Shown here piece after piece: positions 48,922-59,308 of a stretch of DNA of 64,000 bases. Both the position numbers and the translations under genes were made by a program. The stretch's first letter is position 1, and each line of letters starts with the position of its first letter. Location: the NCBI GenBank assembly GCA_966185765.1, contig CBIFVZ010000002.1, positions 62,001 through 126,000 of the forward strand, given 5' to 3'. This DNA comes from CBIFVZ01 sp966185765 (GTDB lineage Bacteria > Pseudomonadota > Gammaproteobacteria > Enterobacterales > Enterobacteriaceae). The notes beneath the pieces are model-generated. The model had not been told where the DNA came from, did no database searches, and saw only the letters and a program-made list of their open reading frames with translations.

Positions 48922-50115
48922 ATGAACAAAAACAGAGGATTTTCGCCTCTGGCGGTCGTTCTGTTGCTCTCAGGCAGTTTTGCGCTTACAGGATGTAATG
49001 ACGAACAGCAACAACAGCAAGGTGCTCAGGTTCAGGCCGTTGGCGTTGTGACGCTCAAAAATGAACCTCTTCAGATAAAGACCGAGCTGCCCGGACGCAC
49101 CAGCGCCTATCGGGTTGCGGAAGTTCGCCCTCAGGTTAGCGGCATTATTCTGAAGCGTAATTTTGTAGAAGGCAGCGACGTGAAGGCGGGTGAATCTCTC
49201 TATCAGATTGACCCGGCAACGTATCAGGCAGCCTATGAAAGTGCCAAAGGCGATCTGGCAAGGGCGCAAGCCAGCGCCAGTGTCGCGCGCATCACGCTTA
49301 ATCGTTATAAGAAACTGCTTGGCACCAACTATATCAGCCAACAGGATTATGATAACGCCCAGTCCACGTCATTGCAGGCTGACGCCTCCGTTGTTGCGGC
49401 TAAAGCAGCGGTTGAGACCGCACGCATTAATCTGGCGTATACCAAAGTGACCTCGCCAATCAGCGGGCGCATTGGTAAATCTGCGGTTACCGAAGGGGCA
49501 CTGGTGCAGAATGGTCAGGCTATGGCGCTGGCCACTGTGCAGCAGCTTGACCCTATTTATGTGGACGTCACACAGTCGAGCAATGACTTCTTGCGCCTGC
49601 AACAGGAAATGGCTAACGGCACGCTTAAGCAGGAAGACGGCAAGGCGAAAGTCACGCTGACCACGGCAGAGGGCATCGCCTACCCGCAGACCGGCACGCT
49701 GCAGTTCTCTGACGTGACCGTTGACCAGACCACCGGCTCTATCACACTGCGCGCGCTTTTCCCGAACCCTGACGGTACCTTGCTGCCGGGCATGTTCGTG
49801 CGCGCCAGCCTTGATGAAGGTACCAACCCGAATGCACTGCTGGTTCCGCAGCAGGGTATCACCCGCACACCACGCGGCGATGCCACAGCAATGGTAGTCG
49901 GTAAAGATGAGAAGGTTGAAGTGCGCCAGGTAACCACCTCACAGGCTATTGGTGATAAGTGGCTGGTAACCGAAGGGCTGCAAAGCGGTGACCGCGTGAT
50001 TGTGAGCGGTCTGCAAAAAGTCCGTCCGGGTGCTCAGGTGAAAGCCGAAGAGCAGAAAGCAGACGACAAAGCACAAAGTGAAGCCGCTGCTCCGTCCGAC
50101 AAGACACAGTCTTAA
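48922..50115 (+). CDS. acrA: Multidrug efflux periplasmic adaptor AcrA
   Basis: AcrA links the AcrB pump to TolC. The 397 residues begin with a lipoprotein signal (lipobox LTGC, Cys25), followed by barrel-sandwich, alpha-helical hairpin (about 100-170, Ala/Gln-rich) and beta-barrel domains. I use ATG 48922 (MNKNRGFSPL, behind GAGG), as in E. coli; the 15 codons upstream belong to the leader. acrB follows after 22 bases. Confidence 0.97.
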   Translation: MNKNRGFSPLAVVLLLSGSFALTGCNDEQQQQQGAQVQAVGVVTLKNEPLQIKTELPGRTSAYRVAEVRPQVSGIILKRNFVEGSDVKAGESLYQIDPATYQAAYESAKGDLARAQASASVARITLNRYKKLLGTNYISQQDYDNAQSTSLQADASVVAAKAAVETARINLAYTKVTSPISGRIGKSAVTEGALVQNGQAMALATVQQLDPIYVDVTQSSNDFLRLQQEMANGTLKQEDGKAKVTLTTAEGIAYPQTGTLQFSDVTVDQTTGSITLRALFPNPDGTLLPGMFVRASLDEGTNPNALLVPQQGITRTPRGDATAMVVGKDEKVEVRQVTTSQAIGDKWLVTEGLQSGDRVIVSGLQKVRPGAQVKAEEQKADDKAQSEAAAPSDKTQS

Positions 50116-50137
50116 CTTAAACAGGAGCCGTTAAGAC

Positions 50138-53100
50138 ATGGCTAAGTTTTTTATCGATCGCCCCATTTTTGCCTGGGTTATCGCGATCATCATCATGCTT
50201 GCAGGGGGACTGGCGATCCTGAAGCTGCCCGTGGCGCAATATCCCACCATTGCGCCGCCAGCGGTTCAGATTTCGGCCGTTTACCCGGGTGCTGATGCAA
50301 AAACGGTGCAGGACACCGTGACACAGGTTATCGAACAGAACATGAACGGTATCGATAACCTGATGTACATGTCCTCTGCGAGTGACTCGTCAGGTACCGT
50401 ACAGATTACGCTGACGTTTGATTCAGGGACCGATGCCGATATCGCCCAGGTACAGGTGCAGAACAAACTGCAGCTGGCAATGCCGCTGCTGCCGCAGGAA
50501 GTGCAGCAGCAGGGTATCAGCGTGAAAAAGTCCTCCAGCAGCTTCTTGATGGTACTGGGCTTTATTAACACTGACGGCACCATGAACCAGGACGACATCG
50601 CGGACTTTGTCGGTTCAACGATTAAAGATCCTATCAGCCGCGCCTCGGGTGTGGGTGACGTTCAGCTCTTTGGTTCTCAGTACGCGATGCGTATCTGGCT
50701 AGACCCGAACAAGCTTAACAACTACTCACTCACGCCTGGTGATGTGTCAACTGCGATCAGAGCACAGAACGCCCAGGTAGCGGCCGGCCAGCTCGGCGGG
50801 ACACCGCCCGTACCGGGTCAGCAGCTTAACGCATCCATTGTTGCTCAAACGCGACTGACGTCCACGGAAGAGTTCGGCAAAATTATGCTGAAGGTCAACC
50901 AGGACGGCTCTCAGGTACGCCTGAGTGACGTGGCCAAAATTGAGCTTGGCGGTGAAAACTACGATGTTATCGCCCGCTTTAATGGTCACCCGGCGTCCGG
51001 TCTGGGTATCAAGCTTGCCACTAACGCCAACGCACTGGACACAGCAGCAGCGGTGCGCGCCGAGGTAGAAAAGCTTAAGCCATATTTCCCGCACGGCCTG
51101 GAAGTGGTCTACCCGTACGATACCACCCCGTTCGTTAAGATATCTATCTTCGAGGTAGTGAAAACCCTCGTGGAAGCTATCGTGCTGGTGTTTATCGTAA
51201 TGTACCTGTTCCTGCAGAACTTCCGCGCCACACTGATTCCCACCATCGCGGTGCCTGTAGTACTGCTCGGTACATTCGCCATCCTTGCGGCGTTTGGTTA
51301 TTCAATAAACACACTCACCATGTTTGCGATGGTGCTGGCGATAGGCTTGCTGGTTGACGATGCGATAGTCGTGGTTGAGAACGTCGAGCGCGTCATGGTG
51401 GAAGAAGGTTTGCCACCAAAAGAAGCAACGCGTAAATCTATGGGGCAAATTCAGGGCGCCCTGGTCGGTATCGCGCTGGTGCTCTCGGCGGTATTTATCC
51501 CGATGGCCTTCTTCGGCGGCTCTACCGGGGCTATTTATCGCCAGTTCTCCATTACCATTGTTTCTGCTATGGCGCTGTCAGTGCTGGTGGCGATGATCCT
51601 CACGCCTGCGCTGTGTGCCACCATGCTCAAGCCTGTGGCCAAAGGCGACCACGGCGAAGGCAAGAAAGGCTTCTTTGGCTGGTTTAACCGCATGTTCGAA
51701 AAGAGCACGCACCATTACACCGACAGCGTAGGCAACATTCTGCGCAGCACTGGCCGCTATCTGCTGCTGTATGTGCTGATTGTTGTGGGCATGGCGCTGC
51801 TGTTTATCCGTCTGCCAAGTTCGTTCCTGCCCAGTGAAGACCAGGGTGTGTTCCTGGCACAGGTTCAGCTGCCTACCGGGGCAACCCAGGAACGCACGCA
51901 GAAAGTGCTGGACGAGGTGACGAACTACTTCCTGACCAAAGAGAAAGATAACGTAAACTCCGTGTTTACCGTAAACGGCTTTGGCTTTGCAGGGCGTGGG
52001 CAGAACACCGGTCTGGCGTTCGTAAGCCTGAAGGACTGGGACGATCGCCCTGGCGCGGAAAACAAGGTTGAAGCCATTACTGGCCGTGCTATGGGGACCT
52101 TCTCGCAAATCAAAGATGCGATGGTCTTTGCTTTTAACCTGCCGGCGATTGTCGAGCTGGGTAACGCAACGGGCTTCGACTTTGAGCTTATCGATCAGGC
52201 TAACCTGGGTCATGACCAGCTCATGCAGGCTCGTAACCAGCTGCTTGGTATGGCGATGCAGCATCCTGACGTGCTGATGCAGGTGCGTCCAAATGGCCTG
52301 GAAGATACGCCGCAGTATAAGATTGAAATCGATCAGGAGAAGGCTCTGTCGCTGGGTGTTACCACCACCGATATTAACGCCACGCTGGGTGCAGCCTGGG
52401 GCGGAAGCTACGTGAATGACTTTATCGACCGTGGTCGTGTGAAGAAAGTCTACATTATGGGTGAAGCCGAGTACCGCATGTTGCCAGGCGACATTGGCAA
52501 ATGGTACGTGCGTGGGTCTAATGGTCAGATGGTACCGTTCAGCGCCTTCGCAACCGGCCACTGGCAGTATGGCTCACCGCGCCTTGAGCGCTATAACGGC
52601 CTGCCTGCGATGGAAATCATGGGCGAAGCGGTTCCGGGTAAGAGTACTGGTGAAGCAATGGCCCTGATGGAGCAACTGGCAAGCAAACTGCCTGCCGGTA
52701 TCGGCTATGACTGGACGGGTCTCTCTTATCAGGAACGACTGTCCGGCAACCAGGCACCATCGCTTTATGCTATCTCGCTGATTGTGGTGTTCCTGTGTCT
52801 GGCAGCGCTGTATGAAAGCTGGTCGGTACCGTTCTCGGTCATGTTAGTGGTGCCGTTGGGCGTTGTCGGCGCACTTATTGCGGCGACCCTGCGCGGGTTA
52901 ACCAACGACGTTTACTTCCAGGTAGGTCTGCTCACAACCATTGGTCTGTCGGCAAAGAACGCGATATTGATCGTCGAATTTGCCAAAGACCTGATGGATA
53001 AAGAATGCAAAGGCCTGACAGAAGCCACGCTTGAAGCTGTGCGTATGCGTTTACGTCCGATTCTGATGACCTCACTGGCGTTTATCCTCGGCGTACTGCC

Positions 53101-53287
53101 ATTGGTACTCAGCTCAGGTGCGGGTTCTGGTGCACAGAACGCAGTAGGTACTGGCGTAATGGGTGGGATGGTTACCGCGACAGTATTAGCTATCTTCTTT
53201 GTTCCTGTGTTCTTTGTGGTGATTCGCCGCCGCTTTGGACAAAATAAAAACGAAGAAAATACTCTGCCACTGGAGCATAAACAGTAA
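50138..53287 (+). CDS. acrB: Multidrug efflux RND transporter AcrB
   Basis: AcrB is the proton-driven inner-membrane pump of the AcrAB-TolC system. The 1049 residues equal the E. coli length, with 12 membrane helices and two large periplasmic loops. The proton relay Asp407-Asp408 lies in [17 protein letters not shown], and a Lys near 940 lies in helix 10. The gene is co-transcribed with acrA, and a terminator follows the stop. Confidence 0.98.
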   Translation: MAKFFIDRPIFAWVIAIIIMLAGGLAILKLPVAQYPTIAPPAVQISAVYPGADAKTVQDTVTQVIEQNMNGIDNLMYMSSASDSSGTVQITLTFDSGTDADIAQVQVQNKLQLAMPLLPQEVQQQGISVKKSSSSFLMVLGFINTDGTMNQDDIADFVGSTIKDPISRASGVGDVQLFGSQYAMRIWLDPNKLNNYSLTPGDVSTAIRAQNAQVAAGQLGGTPPVPGQQLNASIVAQTRLTSTEEFGKIMLKVNQDGSQVRLSDVAKIELGGENYDVIARFNGHPASGLGIKLATNANALDTAAAVRAEVEKLKPYFPHGLEVVYPYDTTPFVKISIFEVVKTLVEAIVLVFIVMYLFLQNFRATLIPTIAVPVVLLGTFAILAAFGYSINTLTMFAMVLAIGLLVDDAIVVVENVERVMVEEGLPPKEATRKSMGQIQGALVGIALVLSAVFIPMAFFGGSTGAIYRQFSITIVSAMALSVLVAMILTPALCATMLKPVAKGDHGEGKKGFFGWFNRMFEKSTHHYTDSVGNILRSTGRYLLLYVLIVVGMALLFIRLPSSFLPSEDQGVFLAQVQLPTGATQERTQKVLDEVTNYFLTKEKDNVNSVFTVNGFGFAGRGQNTGLAFVSLKDWDDRPGAENKVEAITGRAMGTFSQIKDAMVFAFNLPAIVELGNATGFDFELIDQANLGHDQLMQARNQLLGMAMQHPDVLMQVRPNGLEDTPQYKIEIDQEKALSLGVTTTDINATLGAAWGGSYVNDFIDRGRVKKVYIMGEAEYRMLPGDIGKWYVRGSNGQMVPFSAFATGHWQYGSPRLERYNGLPAMEIMGEAVPGKSTGEAMALMEQLASKLPAGIGYDWTGLSYQERLSGNQAPSLYAISLIVVFLCLAALYESWSVPFSVMLVVPLGVVGALIAATLRGLTNDVYFQVGLLTTIGLSAKNAILIVEFAKDLMDKECKGLTEATLEAVRMRLRPILMTSLAFILGVLPLVLSSGAGSGAQNAVGTGVMGGMVTATVLAIFFVPVFFVVIRRRFGQNKNEENTLPLEHKQ

Positions 53288-53310
53288 CTTCCAGCACACG
53301 TTAACAGCAC

Positions 53311-53336
53311 AAAAGGTCGCATTTGCGGCCTTTTTT
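53311..53336 (+). terminator. acrAB terminator
   Basis: The stem AAGGTCGC/GCGGCCTT (one G-U pair) with an ATTT-type loop is followed by TTTTTT. It lies about 25 bases past the acrB stop. Confidence 0.85.
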
Positions 53337-53777
53337 CTTTATTATTCAGCGCAAATCCGCATCAGGAAATAACCTTATTTTTTCCATACCCGTGCTAAAA
53401 GAACTTTTTTTGCACCGCGATTTAAGAATTAAATTTACTTACCTTAAACACTCCCTTAGGGATTATCTCAAAAAAGTAAAAACGTCAAACACCTGCTTAT
53501 TTATCAGTCAAAACCTCTTGAAAAACGCAACCTGCTGATTGCATGACAAAAAAAATGCGAATCATTACCCGACTCGCTTGTCAGCACTATTAACCACATG
53601 ACTGGTCCTTTTATTTTGACGGATAATTGTAATTTTTCGTAATAGAGCAGGGAAAAAAAAAGTTGTGTGACTTATAATTTAAGCATCAAGCTAAAGTGTA
53701 TCTAATATCCACATTCTGCGGTGTGTTCATCCCACCTGAGTCTTTATCTTTTTTTTACGATAAAAAGGCGATAGCAT
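53337..53777. other. AT-rich leader of tomB-hha
   Basis: About 440 bases, very rich in A and T, between the acrB terminator and tomB. TATAAT occurs at 53673-53678 but without a clear -35 box, so the promoter is uncertain. Such AT-rich upstream DNA is typical of genes controlled by H-NS and Hha. No ORF or RNA gene is supported here. Confidence 0.4.
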
Positions 53778-54152
53778 ATGGACGAATACTCACCAAAACG
53801 GCATGATATAGCTCAGCTCAGGTATCTCTGTGAAAGCCTCTATCACGATTGTCTTGATAGCCTCGGCGAGCGCAAACAAGGTTGGGTTAATGACCCCACA
53901 TCAACCACCAACCTACAACTTAATGATTTGATCGAGCACATTGCGGCATTTGCGCTTAATTATAAGATTAAGCATGACGCTGATAGTAAATTGATTGAGC
54001 AAATAGACGAATATCTGGACGAAACTTTTATGCTATTCAGTAACTACGGCATTAATGCACAGGAGTTGCAGAAGTGGCGGAAATCCGGCAATCAACTGTT
54101 TCGTAGTTTTGTTACTGCCAGTAAAGATAATCCAGTAAGTCTTTCTTTTTAG
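53778..54152 (+). CDS. tomB: Hha antitoxin / biofilm modulator TomB (YbaJ)
   Basis: A 124-residue acidic helical protein that counteracts the toxicity of Hha and affects conjugation and biofilm formation. It matches E. coli TomB along its length ([30 protein letters not shown]). It begins at ATG 53778 and is followed by hha 28 bases later, forming a toxin-antitoxin-like pair. Oxygen-dependent inactivation of Hha by TomB has been described in this family. Confidence 0.95.
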   Translation: MDEYSPKRHDIAQLRYLCESLYHDCLDSLGERKQGWVNDPTSTTNLQLNDLIEHIAAFALNYKIKHDADSKLIEQIDEYLDETFMLFSNYGINAQELQKWRKSGNQLFRSFVTASKDNPVSLSF

Positions 54153-54180
54153 AAATCTATACAAGCATTTGAGGTACTTT

Positions 54181-54399
54181 ATGACAACGAAAACCTTAAC
54201 CAAAACTGATTATCTGATGCGTCTGAGACGTTGCCAGACAATCGACACCCTTGAAAGAGTTATTGAAAAAAACAAATATGAATTACCCGACAGTGAACTG
54301 GCGGTATTTTATTCGGCAGCAGACCACCGTCTGGCTGAACTGACTATGAATAAGCTGTACGATAAAATACCGTCTTCCGTGTGGAAATTTGTTCGTTAA
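54181..54399 (+). CDS. hha: Haemolysin expression modulator Hha
   Basis: A 72-residue nucleoid protein that binds H-NS and helps silence horizontally acquired genes. Apart from the first few residues it is almost identical to E. coli Hha ([19 protein letters not shown]). I place the start at ATG 54181, behind GAGGTAC, rather than at the frame opening at 54169. Its partner TomB is encoded just upstream. Confidence 0.96.
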   Translation: MTTKTLTKTDYLMRLRRCQTIDTLERVIEKNKYELPDSELAVFYSAADHRLAELTMNKLYDKIPSSVWKFVR

Positions 54400-54547
54400 G
54401 GTTTGTTTCAGACTGGAACGTTACACTTTCATTGAATTTATCCCTGCACTCGTAATGCAAGCATGTTACTCCATACTCCATGAAAGAGTTGTCCTGCACA
54501 GCCTGAGCGCCGGAATGCGTTCTTAAAACTCATTATCAGGGAATACA

Positions 54548-55099
54548 ATGAGCCAGGAAAAACAAAAAATGATCGCCGGTGAACCTTATCTCGCTGACGA
54601 TGCAGCCCTGCGTCAGGACAGACTTAACGCGCGAGCACTGACCTGGCGATACAATAATAGCGCCCCTGAAGAGATAGAATTACGTCAGGCACTGCTTGAG
54701 CAGCTATTAGGCAGCGTTAGCAAAGCCTGGATTGAGCCGCCATTTCGCTGTGACTATGGCTACAACATCCACGTCGGCGAGAATTTCTACGCCAACTTTG
54801 ACTGTGTCATTCTTGATGTCTGCCCGGTCAACATTGGCGATAATTGCATGTTGGCGCCAGGCGTACATATTTACACCGCTACTCATCCGGTTGATGCCAC
54901 ACTGCGTACCAGCGGTATTGAATACGGTATTCCGGTCAGAATAGGTAATAACGTCTGGATTGGCGGACGAGCCATTATCAACCCGGGTGTCACCATTGGT
55001 GATAATGCCGTGGTTGCCTCCGGTTCAGTTGTCGTCAAAGACGTCCCCGCAAACTGTATCGTGGCCGGTAATCCGGCGCGGGTCATCAAACACCTGTAA
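54548..55099 (+). CDS. maa: Maltose O-acetyltransferase
   Basis: A 183-residue acetyl-CoA-dependent sugar acetyltransferase of the NodL/LacA class. An N-terminal helical region (about 1-55) precedes a left-handed beta-helix of hexapeptide repeats ([31 protein letters not shown]). The catalytic His is in THPVDA. It acts in the cytosol as a trimer. The length equals E. coli Maa. It follows hha in the conserved order. Confidence 0.94.
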   Translation: MSQEKQKMIAGEPYLADDAALRQDRLNARALTWRYNNSAPEEIELRQALLEQLLGSVSKAWIEPPFRCDYGYNIHVGENFYANFDCVILDVCPVNIGDNCMLAPGVHIYTATHPVDATLRTSGIEYGIPVRIGNNVWIGGRAIINPGVTIGDNAVVASGSVVVKDVPANCIVAGNPARVIKHL

Positions 55100-55202
55100 G
55101 CCTGTTATCGTTTTTCAGACCGCAACTGTCACTGTTAACATCGGCCCCTGTTTTTTACACTGTCGCTACAACCTTCTGAACACAGAGAAACGAAGGATTA
55201 CT

Positions 55203-55709
55203 ATGAGCGAAATCCAACGCCTGCTGACTGCCTGCATCGACACTATCAACGCAGAAGAAAACCGCGACAATCGCCCACGTTTTAGCATCAGCTTTATCCG
55301 CAACCACCCTGGCCTGTTTATCACCATGTATATTGGCTGGTTTGCCACACTTGCGGTGATGCTGCTGTCTCCCATGCTAAAAGATTCTATCTGGTTACTG
55401 TTCCTCATCTTCATTTTGCTTAACGGCTTTTTCTTTTTTGATGTCAATCCGCGCTATCGCTACAACGATATCGATGTACTGGATCTGCGCGTTTGCTATA
55501 ACGGTGAGTGGTACAACACTCGCATCGTTCCCGATACGTTGATTGATGAGATTTTGGCCTCAGAGCGTGTATCTGAGCGCCAGAAAGCGCAGCTACGTAA
55601 AATGCTGGCGACAAAAGGCGAACTTTCGTTTTACGATATTTATTCGCTGGATGCACAGCCTGTGCATCCAGCCAGAAGCCCATCCCCCGCTGCAATGCCC
55701 AATCTGTGA
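55203..55709 (+). CDS. ylaC: Inner membrane protein YlaC
   Basis: A 168-residue protein with two membrane segments (about 38-57 and 62-80), a conserved N-terminal stretch ([13 protein letters not shown]) and a soluble C-terminal part ([23 protein letters not shown]). I use ATG 55203, behind GAAGGA, giving [13 protein letters not shown]; the open frame to the left is the shadow of maa. It is longer than E. coli YlaC by 12 C-terminal residues rich in Pro, Ser and Ala. Function unknown. Confidence 0.9.
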   Translation: MSEIQRLLTACIDTINAEENRDNRPRFSISFIRNHPGLFITMYIGWFATLAVMLLSPMLKDSIWLLFLIFILLNGFFFFDVNPRYRYNDIDVLDLRVCYNGEWYNTRIVPDTLIDEILASERVSERQKAQLRKMLATKGELSFYDIYSLDAQPVHPARSPSPAAMPNL

Positions 55710-55754
55710 TGTCTGATCCCGGGCACGCACGCGACTTTCTCAACAGGAGCGAGA

Positions 55755-56459
55755 ATGCCCGTTAATGAATTTAATCAGCCTGTCGGTGACCCCGTAGTTA
55801 ACTGGCAGGCACCTGATTACCCGCAGCGGGTAACGCTAACTGGTCGACACTGCCGCCTGGAGCCGCTTGCTGTACATCACGCACCGGCCCTCTGGCAGGC
55901 GTTTCAGACCGCTCCTGATGCCCGCCACTGGACATGGCTACCACATTCCCCTCCTCCTGATGAACCCGCCTTTCATCAACTGATTGCCAGTGCCGCCGCG
56001 CTAAACGATCCGCTGCATTTTGCCGTGATTGATGCCGTAAGCCAGCAGCCCGTAGGCCGCCTTGCGCTGATGCGTATCGACAGCGCTAATGGCTGCCTTG
56101 AAGTCGGCCATGTTCATTTTTCAGCGCTGATGAGCCGCACACCGCTTGCAACAGAAGCCCACTGGCTACTTATGCGCTATGTCTTCGACACGCTGGGATA
56201 TCGGCGTTATGAGTGGAAATGCGACAGCCTCAATGCCCCTTCACGCAAGGCCGCTTTGCGCCTGGGCTTTCAGTTTGAGGGCATCTTTCGCCAGGCCGTG
56301 GTGTACAAAGGGCGTAACCGCGACACCGCGTGGTTTTCAATTATCGACGGTGAATGGCCACGGCTTGCTCAGGCGCTGACTCGCTGGCTTGACCCTGCTA
56401 ATTTCACCGCCGATGGCCAGCAGCGCCAGCGACTGGAGGACTACCGCATGCACGGCTAA
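55755..56459 (+). CDS. GNAT-family N-acetyltransferase (RimL-like)
   Basis: A 234-residue acetyltransferase with an Acetyltransf_3 core (about 25-180). The conserved strands include RLEPLAVHHAPALWQAF, EVGHVHFS and a C-terminal SLNAPSRKAALRLGFQFEG, where Asn, Ser and the Ala-Leu-x-Leu-Gly-Phe run contact acetyl-CoA. AGGAG precedes ATG 55755. It lies beyond ylaC, where E. coli carries pdeB (ylaB). The acceptor, an amine or a protein N-terminus, is unknown. Confidence 0.82.
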   Translation: MPVNEFNQPVGDPVVNWQAPDYPQRVTLTGRHCRLEPLAVHHAPALWQAFQTAPDARHWTWLPHSPPPDEPAFHQLIASAAALNDPLHFAVIDAVSQQPVGRLALMRIDSANGCLEVGHVHFSALMSRTPLATEAHWLLMRYVFDTLGYRRYEWKCDSLNAPSRKAALRLGFQFEGIFRQAVVYKGRNRDTAWFSIIDGEWPRLAQALTRWLDPANFTADGQQRQRLEDYRMHG

Positions 56460-56516
56460 AGCTCGTCTCTTCTTCTACGCTGTTAACAGGTGCAACGTCA
56501 ACATAAGGAGAAGACG

Positions 56517-57059
56517 ATGAAAACGGCATATCCGGTCAGCGATGTGCGCCGCTATCTCGAACCCGGCCCTGTCGTGCTGATAAGTTCTCGCTGGCGCGAT
56601 AAAAACAACCTCATGACCCTGGGCTGGCATACCATCCTGTCATTTTCCCCCTCGCTGGTAGGCTGCATGATTTGGGCTGGCAACCATAGCTTTGATATGG
56701 TTGCCAAAAGCGGCGAATGTGTGATTAACCTTCCCGAGCAAAACATGGCGCCAGTGGTCTCGCGTATTGGTAACTGCAGCGGGAGTGAAATCGATAAATT
56801 TCACGCGTTTGGCCTGACGCCAGAAGCGTCAGAACAGGTAGCGGCACCGTCGGTTGCAGAATGCTACGCCAGCTTTGAGTGCCGTCTTTATGACGACGCG
56901 CTGGTAAGGCGTTACAATTTTTTTATCTTCGAAGTGGTCAGTGCCAGAGTATGCAAAGCGCCAGCGTACCCTCAAACGTTACACTATGTGGGCGGTGGAA
57001 AATTTCGCGGCGACGGTAAAATGCACGATCTTAGTCGCTGGTTTACCAAAGTGTCGTAA
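56517..57059 (+). CDS. Flavin reductase-like FMN-binding protein
   Basis: A 180-residue protein with a split-barrel flavin-reductase-like domain. It shows LISSRWRDKNNLMTLGW, NHSFDMVAKSGECVINLP and KFHAFGLTP, the usual FMN-contacting pattern. I use ATG 56517 (behind AAGGAGA) instead of the frame opening at 56490. Family members reduce flavins or bind FMN as NADH-dependent oxidoreductases; the partner oxygenase, if any, is not nearby. Part of an accessory pocket with the GNAT gene. Confidence 0.82.
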   Translation: MKTAYPVSDVRRYLEPGPVVLISSRWRDKNNLMTLGWHTILSFSPSLVGCMIWAGNHSFDMVAKSGECVINLPEQNMAPVVSRIGNCSGSEIDKFHAFGLTPEASEQVAAPSVAECYASFECRLYDDALVRRYNFFIFEVVSARVCKAPAYPQTLHYVGGGKFRGDGKMHDLSRWFTKVS

Positions 57060-57068
57060 AATAAAGAG

Positions 57069-57091
57069 GACGGGCCAGACTGGCCCGTCTC
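57069..57091 (+). terminator. Hairpin after the flavin-reductase-like gene
   Basis: The stem GACGGGCCA/TGGCCCGTC has a GAC loop and starts about ten bases past the stop. There is no T-run, so it is only a weak terminator candidate. Confidence 0.45.
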
Positions 57092-57237
57092 AGGCGTTGT
57101 GCATCCCTGCCACGCAAAAGTTGAGGCGTATTAAGACTTACTGCACAACGACAATGCCACACGATTGTGGCACGACAATGACAGACAGATAAAAACGCAC
57201 GTCTGGAGCGGCGTTTCAACAGACAAAGGAATGAACT

Positions 57238-57489
57238 GTGAAGCACTCTTTTCTTCTCAGACTGGTAACCGTTACGGTGCTGGTAGCCATTTTGCTCACA
57301 GGCATTATTCTCATGCTTGAAGGCTATTTTGCCGGACAGCAGGAGACCATTGAAACCGGCGAGCTGTGCATTATGGGCGCAACCATCATTACTGTCGCCT
57401 GGAGCGGCTGGGAAAGCCTGCGCGATTATTCAGATAAATGGGATGCAGACGAATCACAGTGGCGCAAACGCCGCGACGAAGAGGAATAA
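57238..57489 (+). CDS. Small membrane protein, unknown
   Basis: An 83-residue protein that starts at GTG 57238, with AAGGA nine bases upstream. It has two membrane helices (about 8-27 and 44-60), then a strongly charged tail (DKWDADESQWRKRRDEEE). A GCCACA/TGTGGC hairpin bracketed by two copies of CGACAATG (57149-57180) lies in its leader. It is probably an inner-membrane protein with a cytosolic tail. No family recognised. Confidence 0.6.
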   Translation: MKHSFLLRLVTVTVLVAILLTGIILMLEGYFAGQQETIETGELCIMGATIITVAWSGWESLRDYSDKWDADESQWRKRRDEEE

Positions 57490-57676
57490 CGGCACTCTCG
57501 CGATTTCATCTGTCTTGAGTCTTCCCTCCGGTACGGCTTTCTCCCTGCGCATGCATTTGCCACCTGCATCTATCGTTCTTTTCTCTTGTACGTTATAGCG
57601 TGTGAAAGCGCAATGACGCACACTGCGTGTATTGTTTAGCGTGCGGTAAAAATAACTTTCTTCACCGCACCGCATT

Positions 57677-59185
57677 TCAATGTGCCAGATCTTTTTCCTC
57701 GCTACTGGCAACACCACGTAACGCAAACCAGACGACGACAGCCAACACTGCCAGGAGCGCGCACGCCAGTCCCAGCACTGCGCTGTGAGAGTAACTGAAG
57801 GCCTCAGAGGCAGCCTGCATCACCTGCTCCGCCAGCGTCTCATCCAGCGTCATCGCTACCTGTGCCGCTTCACCGATGGAGGATAATGCCCGCGCATGCG
57901 CTTCAGGTGCCAGCCCCTGAGGCACAGCCATCGCACTGCGATAACTGCGTGCCAGCAGCAACCCCGCGAGCGCAATTCCCATACCTGCGCCCAGCTCATA
58001 GGCCATTGTCTCAATTGCCCCGGCAGCAGCAGCTTTGCCCGGCGGTGCCGCAGACATGATTGCTGACGTGCCAGACAGCAACGCCGTTGCAGTACTCAAC
58101 CCCAGTAATATCATCCAGCTCCACGCCTGCCACGGCTCACTGGCAAAATCGGTTCGCGCCAGTCCGTAAAAACTCAACGCACTGAGCGCCATACCGGCCG
58201 CTGCCACACGACGAAGCCCAAAGCGCGACACCAGCATTCCGGCAAGTGGCCCGCACAGGCTGCTTGCCAGCATCACCGGTAACATAAAAATACCTGCCTG
58301 TAGCGGTGTTTTACCAAGTACAAACTGCAACTCCTGCGCCATGAGTAACTCAAAGCCAACCAGCGCGACCATCGACGTCATCGCCATCACCGCACCGGTA
58401 AGAATAATGCGGTGGGCGAACAGCCCGATATCCAGTAGCGGTGATACAGCACGGCGCTGCAACCACACAAACGCCAACAGCAGCAGCGCACCGATTGTCA
58501 GTGCCAGTGCCGCAGGCTGCCAGGCACCGTCAGGTTTGATAGCGGTTTTCGCCGCCCATACCAGCGCTAATACGGCTATGACCAGTATCAGTGCATGAAT
58601 AAAGTTAAGACGCTGCCGGGTATTGCCGGGCTGCGCGGGTATGTAGCGAAAGGTCAGCAAAAGCACCAGCGCGACAACCGGAAGGTTAATCAGAAATACC
58701 GCGCCCCAGGAAAAATGGGCCAGCACTATCCCTCCGACCAGTGGGCCAAACGCTGCCCCTCCGGCACCAACCGCGGCCCAGATGCCCAGCGCGATGTTGC
58801 GCGCTCGCACATCGCTAAACGTATTACGTATCCCGGCCAGCGTTGCGGGCAGAATCATCGCTGCCCCCACCGCCAGTAGCGCGCGAGCTGCAATCAAAAA
58901 AGCGGCATGCGGCGCATATGCCGCAGCCAGCGATGCCAGTCCAAACAACCCCAACCCCACCACCATCAGGCGTTTAAACCCAATGCGATCGCCCAGCGCT
59001 CCCATCGGCAGCACCATTCCCGCCATCACCAGCGAATAGATATCGATAATCCATAATAGTTCGCTACCGCTTGCACCCAGCGACACACTCAGCGTCGGCG
59101 CGGCGACGTGCAGTACCGTGGCATCAATCGCCACGGGCACATAAGCCAGAACAATCACCATTAAAACCAGCCACTGGCGAAACAT
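57677..59185 (-). CDS. smvA: SmvA-like MFS multidrug/cationic biocide exporter
   Basis: A 502-residue DHA2-class major-facilitator pump with 14 predicted membrane helices. It includes the loop motif GALGDRIGFKRLMV after helix 2 and an acidic Asp in helix 1 (VAIDATVLHVAAPT). It closely resembles SmvA, which exports methyl viologen and cationic biocides such as chlorhexidine in enterobacteria. I choose ATG 59185 (MFRQWLVL); the longer frame runs through the operators. It is divergent from a TetR gene. Confidence 0.82.
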   Translation of the reverse strand: MFRQWLVLMVIVLAYVPVAIDATVLHVAAPTLSVSLGASGSELLWIIDIYSLVMAGMVLPMGALGDRIGFKRLMVVGLGLFGLASLAAAYAPHAAFLIAARALLAVGAAMILPATLAGIRNTFSDVRARNIALGIWAAVGAGGAAFGPLVGGIVLAHFSWGAVFLINLPVVALVLLLTFRYIPAQPGNTRQRLNFIHALILVIAVLALVWAAKTAIKPDGAWQPAALALTIGALLLLAFVWLQRRAVSPLLDIGLFAHRIILTGAVMAMTSMVALVGFELLMAQELQFVLGKTPLQAGIFMLPVMLASSLCGPLAGMLVSRFGLRRVAAAGMALSALSFYGLARTDFASEPWQAWSWMILLGLSTATALLSGTSAIMSAAPPGKAAAAGAIETMAYELGAGMGIALAGLLLARSYRSAMAVPQGLAPEAHARALSSIGEAAQVAMTLDETLAEQVMQAASEAFSYSHSAVLGLACALLAVLAVVVWFALRGVASSEEKDLAH

Positions 59186-59214
59186 AAACCCAACCTCATT
59201 ATCTTCCACAAACT

Positions 59215-59265
59215 TGAACACACGTTCAGATTGGCAATCCTGACCTGGAATTGAACACTTGTCCA
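59215..59265. promoter_or_regulatory. Two operator-like repeats between smvA and smvR
   Basis: TGAAC-ACAC-GTTCA (59215-59228) and TGAAC-ACTT-GTCCA (59252-59265) are 37 bases apart in the smvA/smvR intergenic region. The inverted symmetry suits a TetR-type dimer. Both could be SmvR sites controlling the divergent promoters. Confidence 0.6.
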
Positions 59266-59308
59266 GCTTTAAGCTACACTGCTGCTGGCGGGTAAACGGA
59301 GAGGAAAA

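Noticed and set aside
51578..52561. 327-residue minus-strand open frame within acrB
   Set aside because: It is antisense to a conserved part of acrB, with no ribosome binding site or known family.
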